Origin: Quercus robur
Lineage: Eukaryota; Streptophyta; Magnoliopsida; Fagales; Fagaceae
NCBI RefSeq assembly: GCF_932294415.1
Contig: NC_065535.1
Span: 27,498,782-27,562,781 of the forward strand
DNA length: 64,000 nt
Reading direction: 5' to 3'
Positions 24,555 through 38,000 of this stretch are shown here, one piece after another. Made by a program: the position numbers and the translations under genes. The notes beneath the pieces were generated by a model. It did no database searches, was not told the DNA's origin, and saw only the letters and a program-made list of their open reading frames with translations. Each line of letters begins with the position of its first letter. Position 1 is the stretch's first letter.

Positions 24555-26030
24555 TTACAGTTCCTGCTTGCTCTTACTTCTTTTCATCTTTGCCTTAAAC
24601 CTTGACTTCGCCATTAGTGTCTGTACTGTATTTGTAAAATTCCCAACAGCCATTAAAACTAGAAGGATCCCACAAAAAAATACCTGCCAACAACAGCTTT
24701 CTATCAATAAACATTGCTACAGTACATAAAAGGCAAGAATGCTATATCATTTGGCTAAAGTTTTTTTGTACAATAACTTACCTGCCATTCAGAAACAACC
24801 CCAATGAATGCAGTCTTGAGTAACAGTAGTCCAACATATGCCTCAAAACCCTAATCAAGTCCAAAAACACAAATATATACAAGCCACAACTAAACTCAGG
24901 TCACTGTGCTAACTTCAACAAATTTATTTATAACAAAAATGAAATTTACTCCTAATATAGAACCATCCAGGAGGCCATCATCTTCTTGATATATTTTTAG
25001 CACAAAATAACATTAAGGCCCAATTTGTTTAGGCATTAACATTTTTCAGAAAATATTTTCCTCATTTTCGGGCATTTGGTGCAATTAAAAAACTTGGTCA
25101 AACCAAAATCATTTTGTGTAAAATTACATTTATCTCCTAATTTATTTATAAATTAAAAGGAAAAAAATGTAAAATACATTCCAAAATGACAAAAATACCC
25201 CCCTAAAACCTCTAAAATGATAAACCTAAAATCTCCAAAATAACAAAAATACTGTCAAAACCTCTAAAATGATTGACATACCCCTGAACCTACAAAATAA
25301 GGGGAAAAAAAGCCTTAAAACCTTCATAGTGACTAAAATACCTTCAAAACCTCCAATATGACTAACATACCTTTAAAACCACTAAAATGATAATAATTCT
25401 CAAAAAAATCTCTCAAATGTGTAAGTTTAGTTGATAGCTTCTATTGCTTTCCAGTTTCCACACAAAAAATAATAATAATAATAAAATGATATCTTTTGTT
25501 AATTGTTATATTAATTTTTTTTTTTTTTTTTTGGTAGCAATCTTATTTTGATTGTGCTTCTAATTGTAATTTTCAATAATTTTATTTTAATTGTGCTTAT
25601 TTTTTAGGCTGATTTTAGTTTTTCTATATTAATATTTTGGGTAAATTCCATTAACATACCTTGAAGTTTGGGCTAATGCTGCTAACTAGGTCCAAGACTT
25701 TTCAAAACTAACCAATTTGGCCCCTAAATCCAACTTTAGTCCCTAAGACAGTTGAGGAAAAATGACTAACTAGCTTAACAATGTTTAGGAACTAAGTTGG
25801 CTTTAAGGACCAAATTAATTAGCTTTGAAAAGTCTTAGACCTGATTGGCATTAGCCCAGACCTGATTGGCATTAGCCCAGACCTCAGGGAATGTTATTGG
25901 AATTTACCCTAATATTTTAAAGTGATGAGTAAATTTATGCCAAACAACAAAAAATGTTTTCCAGAACATTTTCCAACAGGATACATTTTACACTAAAACA
26001 AAGGGAACTATGCCAACACCCCACCCCCCC

Positions 26031-26074
<44 letters not shown>

Positions 26075-29000
26075 ACCAAATATAAATTCAGCCAACCCTT
26101 AGTTGACATGACTTGTACGTTCCCAAAACAACCTTTTCATTGAAGCTGTGTATAGGTAATCAATTAATATCATTGCATGTCATGCAAAACACATAAAGGT
26201 GTGACAGATGCAATAGGTTATATTCATCTTTAAATGAATCATTGAAAAAAAATGCTCAAAAAAAGAGGCGCAATCCTAAAGCATGGGGAATATATAAAGG
26301 AAGTGCCAAAAGAAAAAGAAAGTTAATAAATACAGAAAAAAATTTATCTAAGATTCATGCTAACCAAGGACTCTAGCAAGTTTGACGTAGAGAATGACAC
26401 TGTAGCTGAATAATTTAAGTAGCATGCTTCTGTAAATGTTTAACAAGTAATGACCAAGTTTTGCGTACATCACCTGCAAAATGAAAAGAATGGGACACAA
26501 CAACCACAGTTGGCCATCCACACCGGCCGTTTCTCCCCAGACAACATCCATCCTCTTAGCCTGAAAATAATAGTAAAATAAATATTGGAACCATATGTTC
26601 ACATATATCTGAAAGAAAGACATTCCTCATCATTCTTGTCATTCTAACAAAGAAGATTCATAATAGCAATAACATGGAAGATCAAAAGAAAAAGGGTGGG
26701 GATGGGGGGAGGTGGGGGACCAAAGACTAAGGATCAAAATGTGTAAAATGGTCTATATTTAATATAAAACATAGAATGACAAAGGCAAATTTAAGGGGCA
26801 AAGACAATTTGGGGGACAGCACCTTTCCCAATGCAATACGAGTATAGAGTCTCTGGCGTTGATATCTATTTTGTAAAAGCATCGCAACCCCTTGCATCAT
26901 AGCCCATTGTAGGAAAAGTTGAACCCCTCTCTGCACAAGATTTAACTGATAACTATATACAGAACCAATGTTATTGTTAGTACATTGTTAAACAAAAGTA
27001 ACCTGCTTTCGGGCGCAATTTGGTTGTCCTTTAATCTCCCAGGTGAGACTAACCAGGGCCATAAGCATAGCACAATAGTGATGATAAATCCACCTGCAAA
27101 ATCAGTGTGTTTGTAAAATACTCAGCGTGCTGTGCAACACAGCCAAAACAAAGTGCCATGTCAAAGATGAAGCACTGATAAAGAAACTGAAACACACCAT
27201 TTAATGTGCATTTTGACAGAAATATAATGTTGATATTTCTTTTGAGGTAAGTATAGAAAATTCTATCAGGGAAAACAGGTAGATCCCTAATCAGAGGAAG
27301 TACACAAGAAAAGCCCCTAACTACAAAAAGACAAGATTTACTCTAAAAGCTCAAGGCATTTACAACACCCAAGAAAAAAACTGGGGCGGGGGGGTTAGAG
27401 GACACGAACCAGACATCAATTTAAGTCAGTACAATAGAACAGAGCCAAACTTCCTTTTTATTTTTCTCTCAAAGTGTCTGAAGTCAGCCAAAGTCAAACT
27501 CATACAGAGCTTAATCCATCATCTTTGAGTAAAGGGGCAGCTTCGTGCTTGCTTAGTTCAATTGACAACCTAGTATTACTGCTTAACAAAACACACCTTC
27601 TTGTTGGAAGGGATTCACTAAATCAGGGGATTGGAGCAATCAATTATATTGATAAGAAATTCAAATTCAAAATAGAAATGTAATAAATTGATGGTTGACC
27701 TATTTTCAAATTCTTTTTTTATATGTAAGTAACAAGGTATGTAGCCCAAGTACACAAGAAGTATACAATAGGTACACCCACAATTAAATTCTAAAGTTAC
27801 AAAGATAATCAAATCTAATAAGTTTGAAAATGAAAATAATCCTGACACTGTCATCCATTTAACCATGGATCTGAAAAACAGCAGTTTCAAATCTAAAATG
27901 GTCATTTCACACCTCTCGAAGCTTTTAGAAATCCTTATTTGCCTAATGCTCTAATGCACCACATTAAGCAATAAGGTGTGCGTTTGGGATGAGTTGAATT
28001 TTTCAGCTTATCTCCACTTTCAACTTATTTTTGCTATTATTCATGGATCCCACTGCACTTTTTGATACTATTCATGAGTACCACTGTACTATTCAGCTTA
28101 TTTTTTAAAACTTTTTTCTATACATTCAGCAAAAAAATTTCAATTTTAGCTAAATAAGCTATTCCAAATGGACACAAGGAATCACCTTTCATAGAATTTC
28201 CTTTTATTTTGGGATAAATAATGAACGTAATTGAGACCAAAAACAGTCAACAAGAATTTCTATGTTCCAACATCAACCAAATCAACCTTCCCAACAAGCT
28301 AGTAAGTCTTAACTCCCTCTGCATCACCCATTAAGCCCCAAAAAGGCTAAAGACCATAGTCCACAACTCTAAAGCAAGTGAACAATGGAGTAAATGATCA
28401 ATTCTCCCCATGCCTTTTGCACATACAACATCAATTCAGCATAATAATATTCTTTTTTCTCAAGTTGTCTATTGTTAAGATTCTCCCCAATGTGGCAGTC
28501 TACAAAAAGATAGCAACTCTTGCTGGACTTGAAGGCTTCCAAATGCTTTTCCAAGGAAAATCCACATCTCCATTGGAGTTAGGGCTCTGTAGTAAGATTT
28601 GACCTCAAACTCTTTTTGTGCATATGGCTTCCAACAAAGTTTATCTTCTCCACCTACCTATCTCTAATAGTGAATATATTAAGTCCAAGAAAGACGAAAT
28701 GGACTCCAACTCCCAATCATGTATTGTTTGTATAAAATTCAAAACCCAATGAACACATCCATTGCAGTTCTGTAAATGATTTGCTACTAAACTTTCCCTA
28801 TCACGTAGTCTCAAGGTTGATGGGGGTACTGACTTCAGACCAGGAAAGTATAGAGGGCTGTATTATTCAGTTTTATAAGAAATTATTTATGGAACATGGA
28901 GCCATTCGCCCTCAACTGGATGTGTTAAACTTTCCAAAAATTTCTACTGACAAGGCTGTGAGACCTTTTGATGAAGCAGAAATATTTGAGGTGGTTAAAG

Positions 29001-32000
29001 ATTTTGAGGGGGACAAAGCTCCTAGCCCAGATGGTTTCCCTATGATTCTTCTAGACTTGCTGGGAGGTTATCAAATTAGATCTTTTGGAAAATTTTCAAG
29101 TCTTTTATGAGAAAGGTTAGTTTGAGAAAAGTTTAAATGCCACCTTTATTTCTTTGATTCCCAAAAAATTAGATGCAATGTAGGTGAAAGATTTTCGCCC
29201 TATTAGTTTGATAGGTGGGGTTTACAAAATTATTTCTAAAGTATTTGCTAATAGGTTGAAAGAGGTGGTTGGAGATGTTATTTTGGAGTCTCAGGATGCC
29301 TTTGTCAAAAATAGGCAAATTCTGGATTTTGTTCTTATTGCCAATGAGTGTCTGGACAGTAGGTTGAAATCAGGAGTTCTGGGAGTGTTGTGCAAGTTGG
29401 ATGTGGAGAAGGCTTATGATCATGTGAATTGGGGTTTCCTTATCTATATGCTTGAGCAGTGTGGTTTTCTAGAAAAATGGAAAAAATGGATTCTCTTTTG
29501 TATATCCATGGTTAAATTCTCAGTTTTAATTAAAGGAGCTCCTTGTGGTTTCTTTGAGAACTATAGAGGTTTACGACAAGGTGGTCCTTTGTCCTTATTG
29601 TTGTTTGTTATAGTTTTTTTTTATAGGTAATCAGAGAACTATTATTAATGAGAAAAAATGAAAAGTACAAGTTGTTCATGATGATGAACAACAAGAAACA
29701 GATGAAACAAACAGCAAAACAAAAGAGAGGGAAATCAAAAAGATAATCTAAGGGAAAACATAAACTCTAAAAGAGACGAAGAATCAGTAAAGCCCCAACA
29801 ACAAGACCACTCAAAAAGATTGCGCTGGCATAAAACCTTGAACTCATCCAACGTCTTCTCCATGTTCTCAAAGGAGTGACAATTTTGTTCCAACCAAACA
29901 ATCCACATTAAGCACCCTAGAATCAAATTCCAAATATTCGAGTTACGCTTCCCAAGCCACTGATGGCAACAAGATAACAATCCCGCCACCGATCCTGGCA
30001 TAACCCAATGAATACCAAAAGCTTGAAGCATGAAGGTCCATAAGATATGCGTAATAGGACAATGAAGCAAAAGATGGTCTATCGACTCCCCATCACAACA
30101 GCACATACAATATCGATTTACCAAAGGGCGACCCCTAAGCATGAGATTATCCAACGTGAGAATCCGATCGTGGGCAGCTGTCCACAAGAAGAAAGCCACT
30201 CGCTTAGGAATCTTTAGTTTCCAAACACCCTTCCAAGGAAACAAAAAATTCGAAGTACCCTGAATTGTTTGGTTATAAGAACAGGTGTCAAACTTACCAT
30301 CACCTTTAAGCCACCAACAAAGTGTATCCCTCCCATCACCTTGAGGAATACAAGGCTAGATAAACTGAAGTAGAGAATAAGAAGCAGCTAGCTCCTAATC
30401 TTCAAAAGCTCTAAAAAACCTTAAATCCCACACTCTAAAAGTACCTCCTTCCTGAATCCACAAAACCTCAGAGATGCAAGCATCCTTGGCTGCTGAAAAC
30501 ACAGAGCTCAAGATAGAGATCTTTTAGGGTATTATCCCCAATCCACCTATCATGCCAGAAGCAAATACGGGTGCCTTCACCCACTACAAAAGACATATTC
30601 TTGGAAAAACTCTCCCACCCTTCATGAATGTTTCTCCAAAGACCACATCCATGAGTCCTCCGGCACACTTTCGTACACCACCCCCCTTGACCCTCACCAT
30701 CTTTTGTGGAGATAACTCTCCGCCAAAGATGGGTAGCTTCATGCCCATAACGCCACAACCATTTACCTAATAAAGCTTGATTAAACGACGCCACTCTTCT
30801 TATCTCCAAACCACCCAATTTAACAAGTACATACACCTTTTCCCAAGCCACCAAAGAATATTTGAAACTCCCCTCAGAAGACCCCTAAAGAAAATTCCTC
30901 TGGATACTTTCCATTCTAGCAGCCATAGCTTTAGGAATTGTGAAGAGAGATAAAAAGTACATTGGAAGACTAGAGAGAGTACTCCTTAGTAATGTGAGCC
31001 TACCACTCTTAGATAAATAGAGACGCCTCCACCCTGATAGTTTCTTTTCCATCTTCTCTAAAATAGGATTCCAAATCGAAGCTGTCTTAAAAGAAGATTC
31101 CAACGGCATTCCCAAATATTTCATAGGCAAACTCCCCACTTTACATTGAAGAATACTAGCCAAAGCAACTAGATTATTCACCTCCTCAACAGGGACAATC
31201 TCACTTTTCCCAACATTAACCTTCAAGCCCGTAAAAGCTTGAAAACAATACAACGCCAACCTTATGGACAACAACTATTCCCTAGAGGCATCACAAAATA
31301 AGATAATGTCGTCCGCAAACAACAAATGGGAAATCCGCACACCAACAGAATTCACTGCTCCCACATGAAAACCCCGAATAAGGTTATTCTCCTCTGTCTT
31401 CTTCAAAATTCTACTTAAAACCTCCATTATCAAGAGAAACAAAAGCGGGGATAAAGGGTCTCCTTGTCTTAACCCACGAGAGCTTCCAAAAAAACCTTCA
31501 AGGGATCCATTAACCAAGACTGAAAAATGGACAGAAGTAACACAAGCCTTAATCCACCCCTTCCATTTCAACCCAAAACCCATCTGGTCCAACAGATAAA
31601 ACAAGGCCTCCCAGTTAACATGGTCATATGCTTTTTCAATATCAAGCTTGCAAACCACACTCGGTAACCGGCTCTTCAACCTACTATCCAAGCACTCATA
31701 TGCAATAAGCACTGAATCCAAAATCTGCCTTCCACCAACAAACGAATTTTGAGTCTCGGAGATGAAATTATCCAAAACTGCCCTCATCCTGTTAGCCAAC
31801 ACCTTGGACAACAACTTGTACACACTGCCCACCAAACTAATAGGGCAGAAGTCCTTAATGTTTGCGGCATTACACTTCTTAGGAATTAAAGTGAGGAATG
31901 AAGCATTCATAAACCATTCAAACACAGAGTGCCAATGAAAATAATCAAAAAAATCCATGACATCCTTTTCCACAACATTCCAACATTTAAGAAAGAAAGC

Positions 32001-35000
32001 CATGGTGAAACCATCAGGACCAGGGGCTTTATCACCCTCCATCTCCCTTAAGACCTGGATAACTTCCTCCTTCGTGAACTCCTCTAAGAACAGCCTCTCC
32101 TCCTCTTCAATACAAGCAAAATCTAATCCATCCATAGTAGAGCGCCCCAATTCAGTTTCCTCATACAGCCCTTGATAGAAGAGAACTAACTGAGGGCGTA
32201 CATCCGACTCTTCCTCATAAAGAACACCATCCACCTCGATCCTCTTAATTTGATTAGCATTTCTATGAGAGTTTGCTAATCTATGAAAGAAACAAGTATT
32301 ATTATCTCTCTCCTTTACATACAAAGCCCGAGAATTTTGTCTCTAGGAAATTTCCTCAAGAGAAGCCAGTTGTTCTATGTCTCCTTTGAGTTGAAAACGA
32401 CAGAATTGTTCCTCATTCGAAAGCCCCAACAACTCCTCTCTCGCATCTAAACCTATCAATTCAGCCAGCAAATATTTCTTCCTAAAAGCCAAGTCACCAA
32501 ACTCCTCCCTGTTCCACTTTTTTAAATCTGCTTTCAAAGCCCTCAATTTTTTAGCCAAAATAAAACCTGGTAAACCCACAAAACTGTAAACATTCCACCA
32601 TTGCTGAACTCTATCAACAAAACCCTCAACTTTCAACCACATATTTTCAAATTTAAAGGCACTCCGACGACATCAAACAGGCCTAGCTTCCAACAAAAGT
32701 GGGCACTGGTCTGAAATAACACGAGAAAGCACTCTTTGGGATACATTCTCAAAATGTTCCTCCCAATCTAGAGAAACCAAAGCCCTATCAATTCTTGACA
32801 TAGAGGGAAGACCAGAATCTCTAAACCAAGTGAAGGAAGCCCTCTCTAAAGGTAAATCAACTAAAGAATTACTCTCTATAAAGTCCGAGAATGCAAACAT
32901 AGCACAGCTAAACGACTCGCAGCCAAGCCTTTCACTTGGGTACCTAATGATATTCAAATCACCTACTAAGCACCATGCCATAGGCCATCTAGCACGAAAC
33001 TGAGACAACTCCTCCCACAAAGTAGCCCGCTGTCCATCATCATTGGGCCATACACACCTGTACAAGCCCAAACAAAGTCATCCACCACTCCTCTCAGTAA
33101 GACACTGACAGAAAACTGTCCAACAATGACATCCAATTTTTCAAAAACCCTCTTATCCCAAATCAACAAGACCCTTCCCGAAGTCTGCATAGCGTCCAAA
33201 ACAGCCCAATCAATAAAAGGACTACCCCATAAACTCCGAACAAAAACAACATCAGTAGAAGATACTTTCGTTTCTTGAAAGCATACAATATGGCACTTCC
33301 ACTCTTTTAGAAGATTCTTACAAACCTCTCTCTTCTGGGGATTGTTAAGCCCCCTTACATTCCAAATAGTCGTAGAGTCATTTACAACTACCAACAACCC
33401 CCACAGCAGTCGAAGAAACTCTGCTCCTACTCCTAGAAGAGACACCATCGTAATTAACATTAGAGATAAGCCCCTTAAGCTCCCTGAGACCTCGTGACCC
33501 TGAATTTGTAAGTCCGCTTGGGCACCCCATCAACAATCACCTTGAGACACTCCTGTTCCAAAAGGCAAAACAGAGCCAAACATTGAGCTTCATGTTTCAC
33601 GATAGGGAAACCCACCATGTTACAGAAATTTTTCATCAACAAGGACACCCAATTCGAAGGTGGCACTGACTCCGTCACCTGAGTTCCTTCTGTAGAATCC
33701 TGAACCAGCACCAACTCTCTAAGTTCATTGGGTTCCCACTAAGACAAAGGGTCACACTCCAACACACAAATATCTCTCTCCACTACCACAGCTATGGTCA
33801 AACACTTCACTAGTCTCCCACGAAAGGAGATGAGCCCAGAATCTGACTGACATTCCCCAATAGAATCCACTGACCTTTGTAGCGTCGTATCCTCATAGTG
33901 ATACCTCCTCTGTTCTTCTTCATGATCTTCCCCTTCCCCAAACTCATCATCAACCCCATAACCCAATTCTGAGAGACGAGAAAATCGATTTTGAACCACC
34001 CATGGAAATCGACCAAGGATCGACAACACAACTTTCAGAATCGGAGCCTCAATCGCCGCCATCGCCGAGCCAACCACTGTATCACCGGTGGACCCAGAGT
34101 CACGAATGCCTAGTCCAAGAGATACCTCGACATCGGGGACTGAACCCATGGAAGAGCCCGCCTTAACAGAGTCGAGAACCACCGCAGCGAAGCTACTCCT
34201 TGACGCCACGGCTTTTCCAGCCTCTGGATCACCTACCACCCTCATTGGGTTGGGTGCGAGAAGCTTCGAAGCTTGATCGGAGCTGGATGTTGGCGAGATA
34301 CCTGCCGTCGAAACCTCAGGCATCACCGTTGACTCCATCGGTGGCTTTGAGCTCTCGCCCACCACTCTCACTCTGATTACAAAACACACTCACGCCCAAA
34401 CCAAGAGGAAAAGAACACTCCCCTTGGGCCTTACCTCTCAGGTTAGCTAAATTGGCTTTTTCATGTCTAGGTGCAATTTTTAACATAACAAGCCCACTAT
34501 AATTGGACTTGTGAGGATTATTTTGATTCATCCACGTTACCACTCTTTTTCCCCCAACTGATTTAGACACCCTCAGCGCCAAACTAGCAGAAGTCAACTG
34601 AAACTTAAACTCACGCGTGGGTCTGCCATTTTTAGAAGAAACTATAATGCTAGTATCAATCTTCAGCACATTATGTCCCGAAAAAGCTCTAGAAATTTCA
34701 AAATTCCTTAACTTCCGCTGGTTACCAATGTTGATAGATTTCTTCCCATTTTGTCCACCACCATCCGTCGAACCACCACCATCAGCTTCATCAGAAGTCC
34801 TCCCTTTCTCCCATACAGTGTTAGAACCTGATAGGAATCTATCTAATTCTTTTGTAAACGAGCACCACCCAGACCGGTTTGAGCTTGCAGGTACCATAAC
34901 CCAACCACGACGAGCTCCACCATAATACACAACAATCTCCACAAAAATACCAGCCTTATTCGACCTTCCCGAAATTCGAAAAACTTATTATGTACTCTGT

Positions 35001-38000
35001 ATCGTTTGCACAAGTAATCCTTTCCTGGAACCCAGTCACGAATATCGGCAAAACATGCGAGAATCCATTCCAATCCCTTTTGACCCATCCACACGGAACT
35101 TTTAATATTCCGACGACATTCGTGGATAGCATAAAAATCAGCCCGCCCGCCATCAAACGAGAAAGAAAAGGTTTTGGAATCTATGTGAAAAGAACCTTTA
35201 CTGCCCCCTCTACCCTGAGGAGAAGGTTTAAGAGCTGTGATAAGGGGAGGCGCATTGATAGGAAGAGGTATGGAGGCAGTTAGCAAAATGATGGACAAGG
35301 CGGTAAGGGAAGGTCATATGTCTGGTTTTAGTGTAGGGTACATCCAAGGATGATCACTCACAGGTAAATCATCTTCTTTTTGCAGATGATAAATTAATTA
35401 CGTGAGATGCTGATCTTGACTAGATGTTGTTTCTGCATTTGATTCTATCATGGTTCGAGATCATATCGGGTTTGAAAATTAATTTGGAAATATCTAAGTT
35501 AGTTCCAGTGGGAGTGGTTCCAAATTTTGAGCTGCTAGTAGATGCTTTGGGTTGCAAGCAAGGTTCTCTTCCTATGAAATATTTAGGTCTTCCATTAGGC
35601 ACAAAATTAAAAGAGAAGATAATCTGGAATCCCATGATTGAGAAGGTGGAAAGGAGGTTAGCAGGATGGAAACAGTTGTATCTCTCTAAAGGGGGTAGAG
35701 TTACATTCATAAAAAGTACTCTACCAATTTACCTACTTATCCTCTTTCCCTTTTCCCAATTCCGACAGATGTAGCATATCATATGGAACAACTCCAACGG
35801 AATTTTCTTTGGAGTGGCTTGGGAGATGAATCAAAACTTCATTTGGTGAACTGTTCCAAGGTGTGTTCTCCTATTCAAGCCAGGGCTCTGGCAATTAGAA
35901 ATTTAAGATGCTTTAATGAAGCGCTATTGGGAAAATGGTTGTGGAGATTTGGGTCTGAGAAAGATGCGCTATGGAGAACAGTGATAAGGGTTAAATATGG
36001 AAGTGAGGAGGGAGGTTGGTGCTCTAATTTTGTTTAAGGCCCTTATGGGGTGAGTTTATGGAAGACTATTGGTAATGGCTAGTCTACTTTTTCTTGCTAT
36101 ATTCAGTTTGAGATTTGAGATGGGACTAGAGTGAAATTTTGGTATGACGTCTGGTGTGGGGATAATCCTTTAAGTGTATGTTTTCCAGAGTTATTCAAAA
36201 TCAATAGTGCTAAGGACGCTTATGTGGCGGATCTCATGAAGTTCCCCGATGGGGTTCTCTATTGGAATATGGAGTTCTTGCATGCTATTCAGGATTGGGA
36301 ATTGGAATCTTTGTCTAACTTTATGGATGTTATATACAGAATCTTGTTGAGGGGTACTAGTGAGGATAAGAAACACCGGATAATTGGTTAGAGAAGGGGC
36401 TTTAAGGTGAGTAGCTATTATCAGGCCTTATTGGGGGTATGCAATCAATCTTTTCCTTGGAGAAGCATTTGGAAGCCAAAGGTTCCTTCCAATGTTGTGT
36501 TCTATTTTTGGACTATAGCTTTGGGGACTATTTTGACTAATGATAATTTACGCTTGAGGAAAGTGTGGATTCTAGATTGGTGTTATATGTGCAAAAGGAA
36601 TGGAGAATCAGTAGATCTTCTTTTCTTACATTGTCCTATTACTTTTGAGATGAGGTCTATGGTGTTCACCTTGTTTGGTATCTACTGGGTAATGCCAAAG
36701 ACTCTAGTTGATCTCCTAGCATGTTGGCAAGGAAAGTTTGGTCGGCATCATAATGGAGTTATTTGGATGGTTGTCCCTCATTGTTTGATGAGGTGCATTT
36801 GGTGGGAGAGAAATAGCCAATGTTTTGAAGATTCTAAAAGGACAACAGCATATTTAAAACTTTTTTTCTTTAAAACATTACGGATTGGAAGTCTATCATA
36901 GGAAGTCTTTCTATTTCTTCAGTTTATTATCTGATAGATGCTTGTAATTTGTGTTTTTGATCGCTTTGGTCCCTAGTTGTATACTTGGGTTACTCCTTTC
37001 ATGATATGAATAATATTGTCATTACTTATCCAAAAATAAATAAAAAATTTCCCTATCACGTGTAATACTAAATAGTTCTAAGGAGGCCTCCTTGAAAGAA
37101 GGATCAGCACACTAGAGATCAAAGAAAAATTAAATTTTGGTACCATCACCCATCTAAAACTTGATGAATTGCAAAAACAATTGCACAACTTCTTATATAT
37201 TATCCTAGGCTAACACCATAAGACCCATTAACAACATTAGTACACCATCCACCCCATAAAGTACCATACTTCTTCTCTACAACCCTCTTTCGCAATGCCT
37301 CTCTCTATGAACCATATCTCCACAACGACTTCCCTAAGAGAGCTCCATTATACTATTTCAAGTTCCAAATGGTCAAACCCCCACTTTGAAAAGGTTCACA
37401 AATTTTATCCCATTTAATTAAATGAAATTTAGACTCTTCACCTAAACCCCTCCATAAAAATCTTGCTACAAATTTTCATTAAATCAGAGTCATTTCCATT
37501 CCACCGGTCTTTTTTCCATATTTCTAGAATGGTGATCCAAATGATCTTCGCTTTGAATTTAAAATCAAAAGGAAGGGTTAAATATTCCATTGGTAACTTT
37601 GACATTTTGCACCCCAAAATAGTCACCAACTCCTCTAGATCATGCACATTCCCAACTGGAACCAACCATGATTTTCCTAGGTTAACCTTTATACCAGAGA
37701 CAACTTTAAACCAAGTAAAAACATACCTCAAGTGCAAAACTTTATTCGAGTTAGCTTCACAAAAAATCAATGTGTCTTTTGCAAAGAGAATACAAGGAAT
37801 CATCAATAGATTATTCTCCAAATTGCTGATTGGAAAGCCCGATAAATACCCACCTACCTCCTTCAGCCTAATTTTTACATTCTGCTCAATGCCTCTATAA
37901 CTATAACAAAAGGCAACCGATTTCCATTGATGAAGATTGAAAAGCAAACTGTAGGTATGCAAAACTTCTACAAAACAAAATCCATCTCCTACATTTTGTT

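Noticed and set aside
29735..35298. Several minus-strand ORFs as host genes
   Set aside because: They are consecutive broken parts of one LINE (endonuclease, reverse transcriptase, zinc-binding), not separate genes.
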